A DNA stretch of 46,161 nt from Acidimicrobiaceae bacterium (GCA_003153575.1 PLZW01000030.1:1-46161), one strand, 5' to 3'; shown: positions 14,841 to 23,196, numbered from the stretch's first letter. The notes: a model not told the origin generated them from the sequence alone. Made by a program: numbers and translations.

Positions 14841-16339
14841 CCTCGGCCCCGATAGGTCGCCCGGGACCCGGCCGCCTCTTTGTTCAGGCGCTTGGTGAGG
14901 TGGAGGCCCTCCAGGATGAACTCGGTGGCGCTGGCCACCATGGCCGGGTCCTCGGACCCGCCGGTCAGGGACAGTACGGGCGCCGAAAGGGCCGGCACCA
15001 GCTCGAGTGTCTCGGCGTAGGCCGAGGACGGTAGGTCGTCGCCGGCGTGGACGACGGTGTCCTCGGTGAAGGCGCCGACCACGGTCTGGGGCTCGGCCAG
15101 GTGGACCCGCCGTCGGAAGACGAGCAGGACGGCGGCGTTGATGATCTGGCCGAGGATGGCCTCCTCGCGGCCTTCTTCCAACGACTCGATCTCGACCTTG
15201 CCTTGGGTGGAGGAGACGAGGGACTGGAGGTCCGAGACCCGGGGCACCGCGCCCACCTCGCCGTTGCGCAGGGCCCGGCGCGTGGCGTTGGCCACCAAGG
15301 TCTCGTAGTTGGCGATGGTGAGGCGGACCGAGACGCCCGAACGCTGGTTGAGGTGCGGGCTCTGGCGGGCCAGCTGGCTGAACTCGGCGACGACCTCGGC
15401 CATGAACGCGGGCACCTCGATCCGGGGGGAGCCGACGGTGCCGTCGCCCGCCTGCCCGCCGTGGCCCGGCAGGTCCGCCTCGAGTTCGGCGATACGCAGT
15501 TCGGTGGCGGCGTCGGGCGGGTAGTGCGTACGGATCTGTGCACCGAACCGGTCCTTCAACGGGGTGATGATCCGCCCGCGGTTTGTGTAGTCCTCGGGGT
15601 TGGCGGTGGCCACCAGCACGATGTCGAGCGGTAGGCGCACCCGGTGGCCCCGGATCTGCACGTCGCGCTCCTCCAGCACGTTGAGGAGGCCGACCTGGAT
15701 GCGCTCGGCGAGATCGGGCAGCTCGTTGACGGCGAAGATGCCGCGGTTGAGCCGGGGGACCAGTCCGTAGTGGATGGTCAGCTCGTCGGACAGGTAGCGG
15801 CCCTCGGCCACCCGGATGGGGTCGACCTCGCCGATCAGGTCGGCGATCGAGGTGTCCGGGGTCGCCAACTTCTCGCCGTACCGGTCGCTGCGGTGTACCC
15901 AGGAGATCGGCAGGTCCTCGCCGGCTTCGGCCAGCAGGTCCTTGGCGAAGCGGGAGATCGGGTGGAACGGGTCGTCGTTGATCTCGGAGTGGGCCACGAT
16001 CGGGAGCCACTCGTCGAGCAGCCCGACCATCGAGCGGATGATCCGTGTCTTGGCCTGTCCGCGTTCGCCCAGCAGGATGACGTCGTGACCGGCCAGGACG
16101 GCGTTCTCCAGTTGGGGGAGGACGGTGTCCTCGAAGCCGAGCACGCCGGTCACCAGCGGCTCGCCCGCGGCGATCCGGGCCGAGGCGTTGCGCCGGATCT
16201 CATCCGCCACGGTCATCGGCACCCAGCCGGCCTGGCGGAGCGCACCGAGCGTGGTGATGTCAGGCGGGGGCGTGAGGCGGGTGGCGAGGTCGACGGTGGC
16301 GCTGGCTGCGGGCCGGCGGGAGGGCTCCGGTGTGGTCAT
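14837..16339 (-). CDS. MoxR / magnesium-chelatase-like AAA+ ATPase
   Basis: 500 residues. The Walker A motif GERGQAKT lies at 91-98. A Walker B-like FAVNELPDLAERIQVGLLNVLEERDVQIRG and sensor-type VATANPEDYTNRGRIITPLKDRFG follow, all typical of MoxR and ChlI-type ATPases. The C-terminal 200 residues contain a lid with SGVSVRLTIANYE. Such ATPases act with VWA partners to remodel or load proteins, sometimes with metal ions. ATG 16339 has a TAGGCT box seven bases upstream; the in-frame ATG 54 bases upstream would lie before that box. The stop overlaps the VWA start. The gene diverges from the succinate dehydrogenase operon. Confidence 0.9.
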   Translation of the reverse strand: MTTPEPSRRPAASATVDLATRLTPPPDITTLGALRQAGWVPMTVADEIRRNASARIAAGEPLVTGVLGFEDTVLPQLENAVLAGHDVILLGERGQAKTRIIRSMVGLLDEWLPIVAHSEINDDPFHPISRFAKDLLAEAGEDLPISWVHRSDRYGEKLATPDTSIADLIGEVDPIRVAEGRYLSDELTIHYGLVPRLNRGIFAVNELPDLAERIQVGLLNVLEERDVQIRGHRVRLPLDIVLVATANPEDYTNRGRIITPLKDRFGAQIRTHYPPDAATELRIAELEADLPGHGGQAGDGTVGSPRIEVPAFMAEVVAEFSQLARQSPHLNQRSGVSVRLTIANYETLVANATRRALRNGEVGAVPRVSDLQSLVSSTQGKVEIESLEEGREEAILGQIINAAVLLVFRRRVHLAEPQTVVGAFTEDTVVHAGDDLPSSAYAETLELVPALSAPVLSLTGGSEDPAMVASATEFILEGLHLTKRLNKEAAGSRATYRGRG

Positions 16340-16346
16340 GCCGCCG

Positions 16347-16352
16347 AGCCTA
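16347..16352 (-). promoter_or_regulatory. -10 box for the MoxR-VWA operon
   Basis: TAGGCT on the minus strand, seven bases before ATG 16339. No Shine-Dalgarno sequence, so a leaderless transcript is predicted. Confidence 0.5.
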
Positions 16353-16445
16353 CGCGTGGGGCAGGCGATGTGGCACACGGGGGGGCCCGGCACAGGCCGC
16401 AGAGGGACGTCGGTCGGTTCGCCAGGTATGGTGTCGCACCAGCAG

Positions 16446-16491
16446 CCCAGGGGTGGAAAGATAGCGGTCTGTCAGGAAACAGGCCCCTGGG
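16446..16491. promoter_or_regulatory. nested inverted repeat upstream of sdhCAB
   Basis: CCCAGGGG (16446-16453) and CCCCTGGG (16484-16491) enclose CTGT (16469-16472) and ACAG (16479-16482). It sits about 55 bases before the likely sdh -10 box in the divergent region with the MoxR gene. It could be an operator for the respiratory operon, but no known binding motif was recognised. Confidence 0.35.
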
Positions 16492-16546
16492 TCTGCGCGC
16501 GTCGGGGCACAGACCGCCCGACGCATCGGGGTCGGGAACGGCCACC

Positions 16547-16552
16547 TAGATT
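16547..16552 (+). promoter_or_regulatory. -10 box for the succinate dehydrogenase operon
   Basis: TAGATT, with transcription expected near 16559. This gives a short leader; a GGGAG site at 16573-16577 then precedes a TTG at 16584, an alternative sdhC start. Confidence 0.4.
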
Positions 16553-16568
16553 GGCCGAACACGGCCTC

Positions 16569-17414
16569 ATGAGGGAGAAGACATTGACGACGTTGGAGGA
16601 CGCATCAGTCACCCCGGTCGTGCTGGGCGGGGCCCGAGGCGGACCCGACGTCCCCACCCTGCGCACCGACCGGTACTGGGTCCAGCCGGTCGTGACCTTC
16701 GCGGTGCTCACCTCATTCGTGGCTTACGCCAGCTGGGCCGCCTTCGTCAACAAGAACTACTTCGTCGGCGCCTCCATGAACCGCAACCTGATCTCGCCCT
16801 TCTACTCGCCCTGCCTGACGGCCAGCTGCGTCCCCGGCGCCAGCCACGGGCCGACCCTGTCCTGGTGGACCATCTCCCCCGCGCTGCTGATCCTGATCTT
16901 CCCGCTCGGCTTCCGGATGACCTGCTACTACTACCGCAAGGCCTACTACCGGTCCTTCTGGCTGGCCCCGCCCGCCTGCGCCGTCTCCGACGCCCACGGG
17001 TCCTACACCGGTGAGTCCCGGTTCCCGCTCCTCCTCCAGAACGCCCACCGCTACTTCTTCTACTTCGGGCTCGTCTTCAACGTGATCCTGACCATCGACG
17101 CCATCGTGGCCTTCCAGCAGCCCGGGACGCCGAGCGGCATCGGCATCAGTGTGGGCACCGTCGTGCTGCTGGTGAACGCCACGCTGCTGTGGCTCTACTC
17201 CCTCAGCTGCCATGCCTGTCGCCACCTGTGCGGCGGGGGCGTCAAGCAGTTCTCCAAGGCGCCCATCCGGCACAAGATCTGGAAGGCCCTGACCCCGCTC
17301 AACGGGAGGCACATGCTGTTCGCCTGGATGAGCCTGGTCTTCGTGGCCTTCACCGACTTCTATGTGCGACTGGTGGCCAGCGGGACCATCCACGACTACG
17401 GCTTCCACTTCTAA
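16569..17414 (+). CDS. sdhC: succinate dehydrogenase membrane anchor subunit, Cys/His-rich
   Basis: 281 residues with five hydrophobic segments, at about 37-60, 100-118, 162-183, 192-213 and 250-270. It anchors the SdhA/SdhB head and passes electrons to quinone. Between helices 4 and 5 is the motif CHACRHLC (214-221), preceded by Cys119; His160 and His248 lie at helix ends. The mycobacterial Sdh1 anchor I recall has been described with a membrane-embedded Rieske-type 2Fe-2S centre; this motif would suit such ligands, but that is inference. ATG 16569 is taken as the start, yet it has no ribosome site, while TTG 16584 has GGGAG seven bases ahead. The gene runs into sdhA with a 13-base gap. Confidence 0.85.
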   Translation: MREKTLTTLEDASVTPVVLGGARGGPDVPTLRTDRYWVQPVVTFAVLTSFVAYASWAAFVNKNYFVGASMNRNLISPFYSPCLTASCVPGASHGPTLSWWTISPALLILIFPLGFRMTCYYYRKAYYRSFWLAPPACAVSDAHGSYTGESRFPLLLQNAHRYFFYFGLVFNVILTIDAIVAFQQPGTPSGIGISVGTVVLLVNATLLWLYSLSCHACRHLCGGGVKQFSKAPIRHKIWKALTPLNGRHMLFAWMSLVFVAFTDFYVRLVASGTIHDYGFHF

Positions 17415-17427
17415 AGGCGACGATCAC

Positions 17428-19269
17428 ATGACCGAGTACGAGAGCCACGATTTCGACGTCATCATCATCGGGGCCGGCGGTGCCGGCCTGCGGGCGGCCG
17501 TCGAGGCCCAGGCCATGGGCCTGCGGACGGCGGTGGTGTGCAAGTCCCTGCTGGGCAAGGCCCACACCGTCATGGCCGAGGGCGGCATCGCCGCCGCCAT
17601 GGGCAACGTCTACCCCGAGGACAACTGGAAGGTCCACTTCCGCGACACCATGCGCGGTGGCAAGCTGCTCAACAACTGGCGCATGGCCCAGCTCCACGCC
17701 CAGGAGGCCCCGGAGCGGGTCCGCGAGCTCGAGGCATGGGGTGCGTTGTTCGACCGCACCGAGGACGGCCTCATCCTGCAGCGCGACTTCGGGGGCCACC
17801 GCTACGCCCGCCTGGCCCACGTCGGCGACCGGACCGGCCTCGAGCTGATCCGCACCATGCAGCAGAAGGCGGTGGCCGACGGCCTGGAGGTCTTCATGGA
17901 GCTGAAGGTGCTCCGCCTCCTGCACGACGTCGACGGGACCGTCTCGGGGCTCGTCGGCTACTGGCGCCCCACCGGTGGGTTCGTGGTCCTGAAGGCCAAG
18001 TCCGTGGTACTGGCCACGGGCAGTGTGGGCAAGAGCTGGATGTACACCTCCAACTCCTGGGAGTCCACCGGCGACGGCCACGCCATGGCGCTGTGGGCCG
18101 GAGCCGACCTCATCGACATGGAGTGCGTGCAGTTCCACCCGACCGGCATGGTCTGGCCGCTGTCGGTGCGGGGCATCCTCGTCACCGAGGGCGTCCGGGG
18201 GGACGGTGGCGTGCTGCGCAACTCGGACGGCGAGCGTTTCATGTTCGACTATGTGCCGGATATGTTCCGGGACGAGACGGCGGACTCCGAGGACGAGGCC
18301 GACAAGTGGTACGACGACCACACCGCCGGCCGCCGCCCACCCGAGCTGCTCCCCCGCGACGAGGTGGCCCGCTCGATCAACTCCGAGGTGAAGGCCGGAC
18401 GGGGCAGCCCGCACGGCGGCGTCTTCCTCGACATCGCCACCCGGCGCACGGCGGAGGACATCCGTCGTCGCCTGCCGTCGATGTACCACCAGTTCAAGGA
18501 GCTGGCCGGCGTGGACATCACCGCCGAGGCCATGGAGGTCGGCCCGACCTGCCACTACATCATGGGAGGCGTCCGCGTGGATGCCGACACCACGGCCGCC
18601 ACCGTCCCCGGACTGTTCGCGGCCGGCGAGGTGGCCGGCGGCATGCACGGCGCCAACCGACTGGGTGGCAACTCGCTGTCCGACCTGCTCGTGTTCGGGC
18701 GACGCGCCGGGATCGGCGCAGCCGAGTTCGCCGAAGGCCGCCAAGGCGAGATCTCGCTCGACGAGGGGCAGATCCAGGAGGTCATCGACGCCGCGGTGGC
18801 TCCGTTCGAGCGCGAGGGGGGCGAGAACCCCTACGACGTCCACCAGTCCCTGCAGGAGACCATGCAGAGCCTGGTCGGGATCATCCGCAACGGCAGCGAG
18901 CTCGAGGACGCCCTCGTCAAGATCGAGGAGCTCGAGGACCGGGCCGCCAACATCTCGCTGGCCGGTGGCACGAAATACAACCCGGGCTGGAACCTGACCA
19001 CCGACCTGCCCGCCATGCTGACCGTCTCCAAGTGCACGGCCATGGGAGCGCTCAACCGCAAGGAGAGCCGGGGCGGTCAGACCCGCGACGACTACCCGAT
19101 GGCCGACCCGGAGATGGGCAAGGTCAACTTCGTCGAGCGCATCTCCGACCCCTCCGCTGCCGCGCGCGGAGTCGGCGGCACCCCGTCGGTGCGGTCGATC
19201 ACCAGTCAGCCCGAGCCGGTCCCGGTATTGCCGGACGAACTGCGGGCCCTACTCGAGGAGGCGCTCTGA
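17428..19269 (+). CDS. sdhA: succinate dehydrogenase flavoprotein subunit
   Basis: 613 residues. The FAD-binding dinucleotide fold starts at VIIIGAGGAGLRAA (11-24). His46 in KAHTVMAEGGIAAA is the expected covalent FAD attachment site. Further family motifs are QFHPTGMVWP, TEGVRGDGG, HYIMGGVRVD and AAGEVAGGMHGANRLGGNSLSD. It oxidises succinate to fumarate and passes electrons to SdhB. ATG 17428 follows a modest AAAGGCGA ribosome site and starts 13 bases after the sdhC stop. The stop codon overlaps the sdhB start by one base. The middle insertion rich in Asp/Glu (about 275-300) matches actinobacterial forms as I recall them. No missing residues were noticed. Confidence 0.96.
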   Translation: MTEYESHDFDVIIIGAGGAGLRAAVEAQAMGLRTAVVCKSLLGKAHTVMAEGGIAAAMGNVYPEDNWKVHFRDTMRGGKLLNNWRMAQLHAQEAPERVRELEAWGALFDRTEDGLILQRDFGGHRYARLAHVGDRTGLELIRTMQQKAVADGLEVFMELKVLRLLHDVDGTVSGLVGYWRPTGGFVVLKAKSVVLATGSVGKSWMYTSNSWESTGDGHAMALWAGADLIDMECVQFHPTGMVWPLSVRGILVTEGVRGDGGVLRNSDGERFMFDYVPDMFRDETADSEDEADKWYDDHTAGRRPPELLPRDEVARSINSEVKAGRGSPHGGVFLDIATRRTAEDIRRRLPSMYHQFKELAGVDITAEAMEVGPTCHYIMGGVRVDADTTAATVPGLFAAGEVAGGMHGANRLGGNSLSDLLVFGRRAGIGAAEFAEGRQGEISLDEGQIQEVIDAAVAPFEREGGENPYDVHQSLQETMQSLVGIIRNGSELEDALVKIEELEDRAANISLAGGTKYNPGWNLTTDLPAMLTVSKCTAMGALNRKESRGGQTRDDYPMADPEMGKVNFVERISDPSAAARGVGGTPSVRSITSQPEPVPVLPDELRALLEEAL

Positions 19270-20234
19270 TGGCCGAGGAGATCATCCACAGCGACCAGAG
19301 CGGCGAGGTCACGATGCGCGTCTGGCGCGGTGACGAGGACGGGGGCGAGTTCGTCGAGTACGTGATGCCCGCCCAGGAGGGCGAGGTCGTGCTCGACGTC
19401 ATCCACCGCGTCCAGGCGTCCGAGGCCCCCGACCTGGCCTGCAGGTGGAACTGCAAGGCCGGCAAGTGCGGCTCCTGCTCGGCCGAGATCAACGGGCGCC
19501 CGTCCCTCTTGTGCATGACGCGCATGGACACTCTTCCCTTCGGCGAGACCGTCACGGTGGCCCCGATGCGGGCCTTCCCGATCATCCGCGACCTGGTGAC
19601 CGACGTCTCGTACAACTACGAGGTGGCCAAGCGGATCCCGCCGCTCAGCCCCCGCGACAAGACCCAGGACGAGGTCGATGCCGGCGGGTACCGGATGGCC
19701 CAGATCGATGTCGAGCGGAGCCAGGAGTTCCGCAAGTGCATCGAGTGCTTCCTGTGCCAGGACGTGTGCCACGTGGTGCGCGACCACGAGGAGAACAAGA
19801 CCGCCTACGCCGGCCCCCGCTTCTTCATCCGGTCGGCCGAGCTCGAGATGCACCCGCTCGACACCAACGACCGGCGCCAGCTGCTCCAGGAGGAGCAGGG
19901 GCTGGGCAAGTGCAACATCACCAAGTGCTGCACCGAGGTGTGCCCCGAGCACATCAAGATCACCGACAACGCCATCATCCCGCTGAAGGAGCGCGTGGTC
20001 GACGCCAAGTACGACCCGGTGGCATGGCTCGGCCGCAAGATCCGCGACCGGACCAAGCGCACCGCCGCCGAGGCGGCCGCCGAAGCGCCGTCGAGCGGAC
20101 CGGCGGCGGTCCTACCCCCGGGCGGCGTCGTCGCCATCCCCCAGCCGGAGGGCAACGGCACCGGGATCCCGGTCTACACGGCGGCGCCCGCCGCAGCCGT
20201 GGACGTACCGCCCGCCGACGACGACGGGTCGTGA
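19269..20234 (+). CDS. sdhB: succinate dehydrogenase iron-sulfur subunit
   Basis: 321 residues. The 2Fe-2S ligands are Cys62, Cys67, Cys70 and Cys82 in the plant-ferredoxin-like N-terminal domain. CIECFLCQDVC (156-166) and CNITKCCTEVCP (214-225) carry the remaining two clusters, so all three centres appear present. It carries electrons from the flavin to the membrane subunit. The ATG overlaps the sdhA stop by one base. A Pro/Ala-rich tail of about 60 residues after residue 258 is longer than typical SdhB and looks disordered. The order C-A-B with a single anchor matches the one-anchor type of complex. Confidence 0.96.
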   Translation: MAEEIIHSDQSGEVTMRVWRGDEDGGEFVEYVMPAQEGEVVLDVIHRVQASEAPDLACRWNCKAGKCGSCSAEINGRPSLLCMTRMDTLPFGETVTVAPMRAFPIIRDLVTDVSYNYEVAKRIPPLSPRDKTQDEVDAGGYRMAQIDVERSQEFRKCIECFLCQDVCHVVRDHEENKTAYAGPRFFIRSAELEMHPLDTNDRRQLLQEEQGLGKCNITKCCTEVCPEHIKITDNAIIPLKERVVDAKYDPVAWLGRKIRDRTKRTAAEAAAEAPSSGPAAVLPPGGVVAIPQPEGNGTGIPVYTAAPAAAVDVPPADDDGS

Positions 20235-20256
20235 ACCACCTGGCGGGGAGCCGACA

Positions 20257-20712
20257 GTGCCCCGCTTCCTGACCACCGACTGGGTGGCAGGATTCAACGC
20301 CTCCCTGGCGGGCGTAACCCTCCCGGCCCCCGGCCCCGATGCCGGCCTGGCCGCGGCCGACGGACGGTTCACCGTGGCCCAGGAGGTCCGGGGGACGCCC
20401 GACGGGGACGTCCTCCTGGTGCTCCACACCGAGGGCGGGTCGATGACCCTCGAGGTGGGCCCCTTGGCCGAGATGACCGACAGGGCGGGTACGACCGACA
20501 GGGTGGGTACGACCGACAGGGCCGAAGTCACCATCGCCCTCGACTACGTCGACGCCGCTGCGCTGGCCAGGGGCGAGCTGACCCCGGCCGACGCGCTCAC
20601 CGGCGGGCGGATCCGGGTCCGGGGCGACCTCTCGGTACTGGCCGCCGGCCAGGAGCTGCTGCGGGCCGCCCGCGTGCACACCCGGGTCCTCGACGCTGAC
20701 ACCACGTTCTAG
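20257..20712 (+). CDS. SCP2-like sterol/lipid-carrier domain protein
   Basis: 151 residues. A hydrophobic-pocket pattern (FTVAQEVRGTPDGDVLLVLHTEGGSMTLEVG) and the closing segment TPADALTGGRIRVRGDLSVLAAGQELL are typical of SCP2-like domains. The C-terminal LTGGRIRVRGD element is the strongest match. A six-residue tandem repeat (MTDRAG, TTDRVG, TTDRAE) interrupts the fold at about 73-90. Such domains bind lipids or acyl chains, or serve as accessory modules. GTG 20257 has GGGGAG six bases upstream, and the gene follows sdhB by 22 bases. The link to sdh may be only positional. Confidence 0.7.
   Translation: MPRFLTTDWVAGFNASLAGVTLPAPGPDAGLAAADGRFTVAQEVRGTPDGDVLLVLHTEGGSMTLEVGPLAEMTDRAGTTDRVGTTDRAEVTIALDYVDAAALARGELTPADALTGGRIRVRGDLSVLAAGQELLRAARVHTRVLDADTTF
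20473..20526 (+). repeat. three tandem 18-bp coding repeats
   Basis: Units begin at 20473, 20491 and 20509. The first two are identical but for two bases, and the third diverges in its last five. They keep the reading frame of the SCP2-like gene and add six residues each. Confidence 0.8.
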
Positions 20713-20735
20713 GACACCGGGACCGGAGGGACGCC

Positions 20736-21143
20736 GTGGACATCCTGGGCAGCCGGACCCTCCTCCATCCGGCCGACTTCGACCGCACGAACGCCTTCTA
20801 CGGCGACACCCTGGGCCTGGCCGTGGCCCGCGAGTTCGGGTCGGGGGACCACCGGGGCGTGGTCTTCTTTGCCGGCGGCGGATTCCTCGAGGTGGTGGGG
20901 ACCGGACCCCCGCCCGGACGCCCCGGTGTCGAGCTGTGGCTTCAGGTCCGCTCGATGACGGAGTGCGTGTCCGAACTCGTGCACCGGGGCGTGACGCTCG
21001 CCCGCCCTCCGGTGCTGGAACCGTGGGGACTGATCGAGGCCTGGGTCGACGATCCCGACGGGGTCCGCATCCACCTCGTCGAAGTCCCGGCCGACCATCC
21101 CCTACGACGCGACGTCCGGGCGGTCGATCCGGGTCGGGGATAG
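20736..21143 (+). CDS. VOC-family (glyoxalase-like) protein
   Basis: 135 residues with the beta-alpha-beta-beta-beta pattern of a VOC module. FDRTNAFYGDTLGLAVAREFG is the typical helix and turn, VFFAGGGFLEVVG is a core strand, and AWVDDPDGVRIHLVEVP is the closing metal-side strand. The family includes glyoxalases, dioxygenases and resistance proteins; no specific activity can be assigned. GTG 20736 has a GGAGGG site five bases upstream. Its stop TAG doubles as the start of the -10 box of the next gene. It is paired with a second VOC protein, and the two could form a dimer or act in sequence, by position only. Confidence 0.8.
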   Translation: MDILGSRTLLHPADFDRTNAFYGDTLGLAVAREFGSGDHRGVVFFAGGGFLEVVGTGPPPGRPGVELWLQVRSMTECVSELVHRGVTLARPPVLEPWGLIEAWVDDPDGVRIHLVEVPADHPLRRDVRAVDPGRG

Positions 21144-21146
21144 CGT
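21141..21146 (+). promoter_or_regulatory. -10 box for the second VOC gene, overlapping a stop codon
   Basis: TAGCGT, whose first three bases are the stop codon of the upstream VOC gene. It ends six bases before ATG 21153. Confidence 0.5.
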
Positions 21147-21152
21147 CGGCTC

Positions 21153-21524
21153 ATGGACCTGTCCCACCGGGTGGAGCGCATCGACCACGTGCAGCTGGCC
21201 ATGCCTCCGGGGTCCGAATCAGCGGCCACGGACTTCTACGAGACCCTATTGGGCATCCCCCGGGTCCCGAAGCCGGCCGAGCTCGAGGTCCGCGGCGGAT
21301 GCTGGTTCGAGCGGGACGGGTTGCGGGTCCACCTCGGGGTCGAGAAGGACTTCCGACCCGCCAAGAAGGCCCACCCGGCTCTGGCCGTGACCGGGATCGA
21401 GGAGCTGTGCGCCGTCCTCGAGGCGGCCGGACACACCGTGCGGCGCACCGAGGACGTCCCGGGTGTGCCCCAGTGGTACGTGGACGATCCGTTCGGCAAC
21501 CGCATCGAGTTGCTGCCCGCCTGA
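21153..21524 (+). CDS. VOC-family (glyoxalase/bleomycin-resistance-like) protein
   Basis: 123 residues. It starts with IDHVQLAMPPGSESAATDFYETLLGIPRVPKP, the classical first half of a VOC domain. It continues with GCWFERDGLRVHLGVEKDF and ends in WYVDDPFGNRIELLPA, the conserved terminal strand with Asp-Pro-Gly/Phe-Asn. His12 and the Glu near the end are the likely metal ligands by family position. The substrate is unknown. ATG 21153 sits six bases after a TAGCGT box. It converges with the SRPBCC gene 45 bases downstream. It is not a close copy of the upstream VOC protein. Confidence 0.85.
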   Translation: MDLSHRVERIDHVQLAMPPGSESAATDFYETLLGIPRVPKPAELEVRGGCWFERDGLRVHLGVEKDFRPAKKAHPALAVTGIEELCAVLEAAGHTVRRTEDVPGVPQWYVDDPFGNRIELLPA

Positions 21525-21569
21525 GCTGGCCGGCGGCGGCCCGATCACGGCGATCCGGGACGGCGCGGA

Positions 21570-22031
21570 CTACGCGGCGGCCTGCTCGACCTCGGCCTTG
21601 ATCGCCTCGAGCGTGGCCTGCATGCCCTTGCGGTTGGTCTTGCCCCGGGCCCACCCCAGCAGCGCCCAGTAGGTCTTGAGGAGCACGGTGTCGGCCAACC
21701 GGAACGACTCCGTCACGTCCGCACCGTCGCCCGACGGCTCGATCCGGTAGGCCCACGTGTTGAGGGCCTTGCCGCCTGTCAGCACGTCGAACCCGAACGC
21801 CGACCCGGGCACACAGGTGCTCACCACGCAGGTGGTCCAGTAGATCGGCCCTATCCCGTTGCGCTTGACGTGTCCGCGGAACTTCGCCCCGACGGCGGGA
21901 CCGGTGGCGCCCTCGATCCACTGCGCCTCGAAGGTCTCGGGACTGTAGCTCCCGATCCGGGTGACGTCGCTGACCAGCGCCCAGACCTGGTCGGGGGAGG
22001 CCGACATATGGACGGTGACGGCATCGTGCAT
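21570..22031 (-). CDS. SRPBCC-family (START-like lipid/ligand-binding) protein
   Basis: 153 residues. The start VTVHMSASPDQVWALVSDVTRIGSYSPE is the common N-terminal strand and helix of the SRPBCC/polyketide-cyclase group. WSE-like turn residues and a long amphipathic C-terminal helix (NRKGMQATLEAIKAEVEQAAA) follow. Members bind hydrophobic ligands; the function of this one is not predictable. ATG 22031 follows a TAGCGT box by six bases. It converges with the VOC gene and lies downstream of mdh on the same strand, separated by 159 bases. Confidence 0.82.
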   Translation of the reverse strand: MHDAVTVHMSASPDQVWALVSDVTRIGSYSPETFEAQWIEGATGPAVGAKFRGHVKRNGIGPIYWTTCVVSTCVPGSAFGFDVLTGGKALNTWAYRIEPSGDGADVTESFRLADTVLLKTYWALLGWARGKTNRKGMQATLEAIKAEVEQAAA

Positions 22032-22037
22032 GCGGTC

Positions 22038-22043
22038 ACGCTA
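22038..22043 (-). promoter_or_regulatory. -10 box for the SRPBCC gene
   Basis: TAGCGT on the minus strand, six bases before ATG 22031, with no ribosome site. A leaderless transcript is predicted. Confidence 0.5.
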
Positions 22044-22190
22044 GACCGGCGTGCGGCCATGCGCACCGTGGCGCCCTCCGGACTCTCGCCTGCCTCCGAC
22101 CCAGCGGCTGTCGGAGCCCTGCACCACGTAACGGTCAGATTTCGCGTCCCGACAAGAGCTCGAGCAACCCACGGGCGCCCACGGTGCCCC

Positions 22191-23183
22191 TCAGGGCAGG
22201 AGGCCCGCCACGTCCGCCCGTTCAGCCAGCAGTTCGTCGGTGGTGACGCGGATCCGCTCGGTGGCGAATTCGTCATGGGTGAGTCCCTCGACCACCGTCC
22301 ACCCACCTTGGCCGTTGGTGCGCACCGGGAACCCGAACTGCAGGCCCTGGGGCACCCCGTACTCGCCGTTGGAGACCACGGCCAACGACGTCCAGTCGTC
22401 TCCCGCGGTGCCGTTGTGGACCGCCGCCACCGAGTCGATGGCGGCGTTGGCGGCCGAGGCGGCCGACGACAGGCCACGCGCCTCGATGACGGCCGCACCG
22501 CGCTTCTGGACGGTGGTCAGGAAGTCGCCTTGCAGCCAATTGTCATCGCCGATCACGTCGGCCGCCGGCTTGCCGGCGATGCGGGCGTTGGCCACGTCGG
22601 GAAACTGGGTGGCGGAGTGGTTGCCCCAGATGGCCAGGTTGGCGACCGAGGCCACCGGCACCCCGGCCTTCTGGGCGAGCTGGCTCTTGGCCCGGTTCTC
22701 GTCGAGCCGCGTCATGGCGAACCAGCGGTCGGCCGGCACTTCGGGGGCGTTGGACCGGGCGATCAGGCAGTTGGTGTTGCACGGGTTGCCCACCACCAGG
22801 ACGCGGACGTCGGTGGCGGCATTGGCGGCGATGGCCCGGCCCTGGGGACCGAAGATCCCGCCGTTGACGGTCAGGAGGTCACCCCGTTCCATGCCCGCCT
22901 TGCGCGGGATGGAACCGACCAGCATTGCCCACGAGGTGCCGTCGAAGGCGGTATCCAGGTCGGTCGTGGTGACGATGCCGCTGACCAGGGGGAACGCGCA
23001 GTCGTCGAGCTCCATGACCACGCCTTCGAGGGCCTTCATACCGGGCTCGATCTCCAGCAGGCGCAGCACCACGGGCTGGTCGGGGCCGAAGAGTGCACCC
23101 GAGCCGATGCGGAAGAGGAGGGCGTAACCGATCTGGCCGGCGGCGCCTGTGACGGTGACGTGGATGGGGTTCTTGGCTGCCAT
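22191..23183 (-). CDS. mdh: malate dehydrogenase (cytosolic-like type)
   Basis: 330 residues. The NAD fold begins at [21 protein letters not shown]. The catalytic segment [11 protein letters not shown] and the loop [14 protein letters not shown] are typical of the cytosolic/plant-like malate dehydrogenase group. The active-site histidine lies in [12 protein letters not shown]. It interconverts malate and oxaloacetate in the TCA cycle. ATG 23183 has a TAGCCT box seven bases upstream; the longer in-frame start at 23243 would precede this box. Upstream on the same strand is metF, 90 bases away. Together with sdhCAB and sucCD, three TCA steps are encoded in this window. Confidence 0.95.
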   Translation of the reverse strand: MAAKNPIHVTVTGAAGQIGYALLFRIGSGALFGPDQPVVLRLLEIEPGMKALEGVVMELDDCAFPLVSGIVTTTDLDTAFDGTSWAMLVGSIPRKAGMERGDLLTVNGGIFGPQGRAIAANAATDVRVLVVGNPCNTNCLIARSNAPEVPADRWFAMTRLDENRAKSQLAQKAGVPVASVANLAIWGNHSATQFPDVANARIAGKPAADVIGDDNWLQGDFLTTVQKRGAAVIEARGLSSAASAANAAIDSVAAVHNGTAGDDWTSLAVVSNGEYGVPQGLQFGFPVRTNGQGGWTVVEGLTHDEFATERIRVTTDELLAERADVAGLLP

Positions 23184-23190
23184 GTGGGGC

Positions 23191-23196
23191 AGGCTA
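23191..23196 (-). promoter_or_regulatory. -10 box for mdh
   Basis: TAGCCT on the minus strand, seven bases before ATG 23183; no ribosome site is present. Confidence 0.5.

Noticed and set aside
14841..16010. Apparent N-terminal extension of the VWA protein
   Set aside because: This section overlaps the MoxR ATPase in another frame and is Arg/Pro-rich shadow sequence; the ATG at 14840 with ATGA overlap is the better start.
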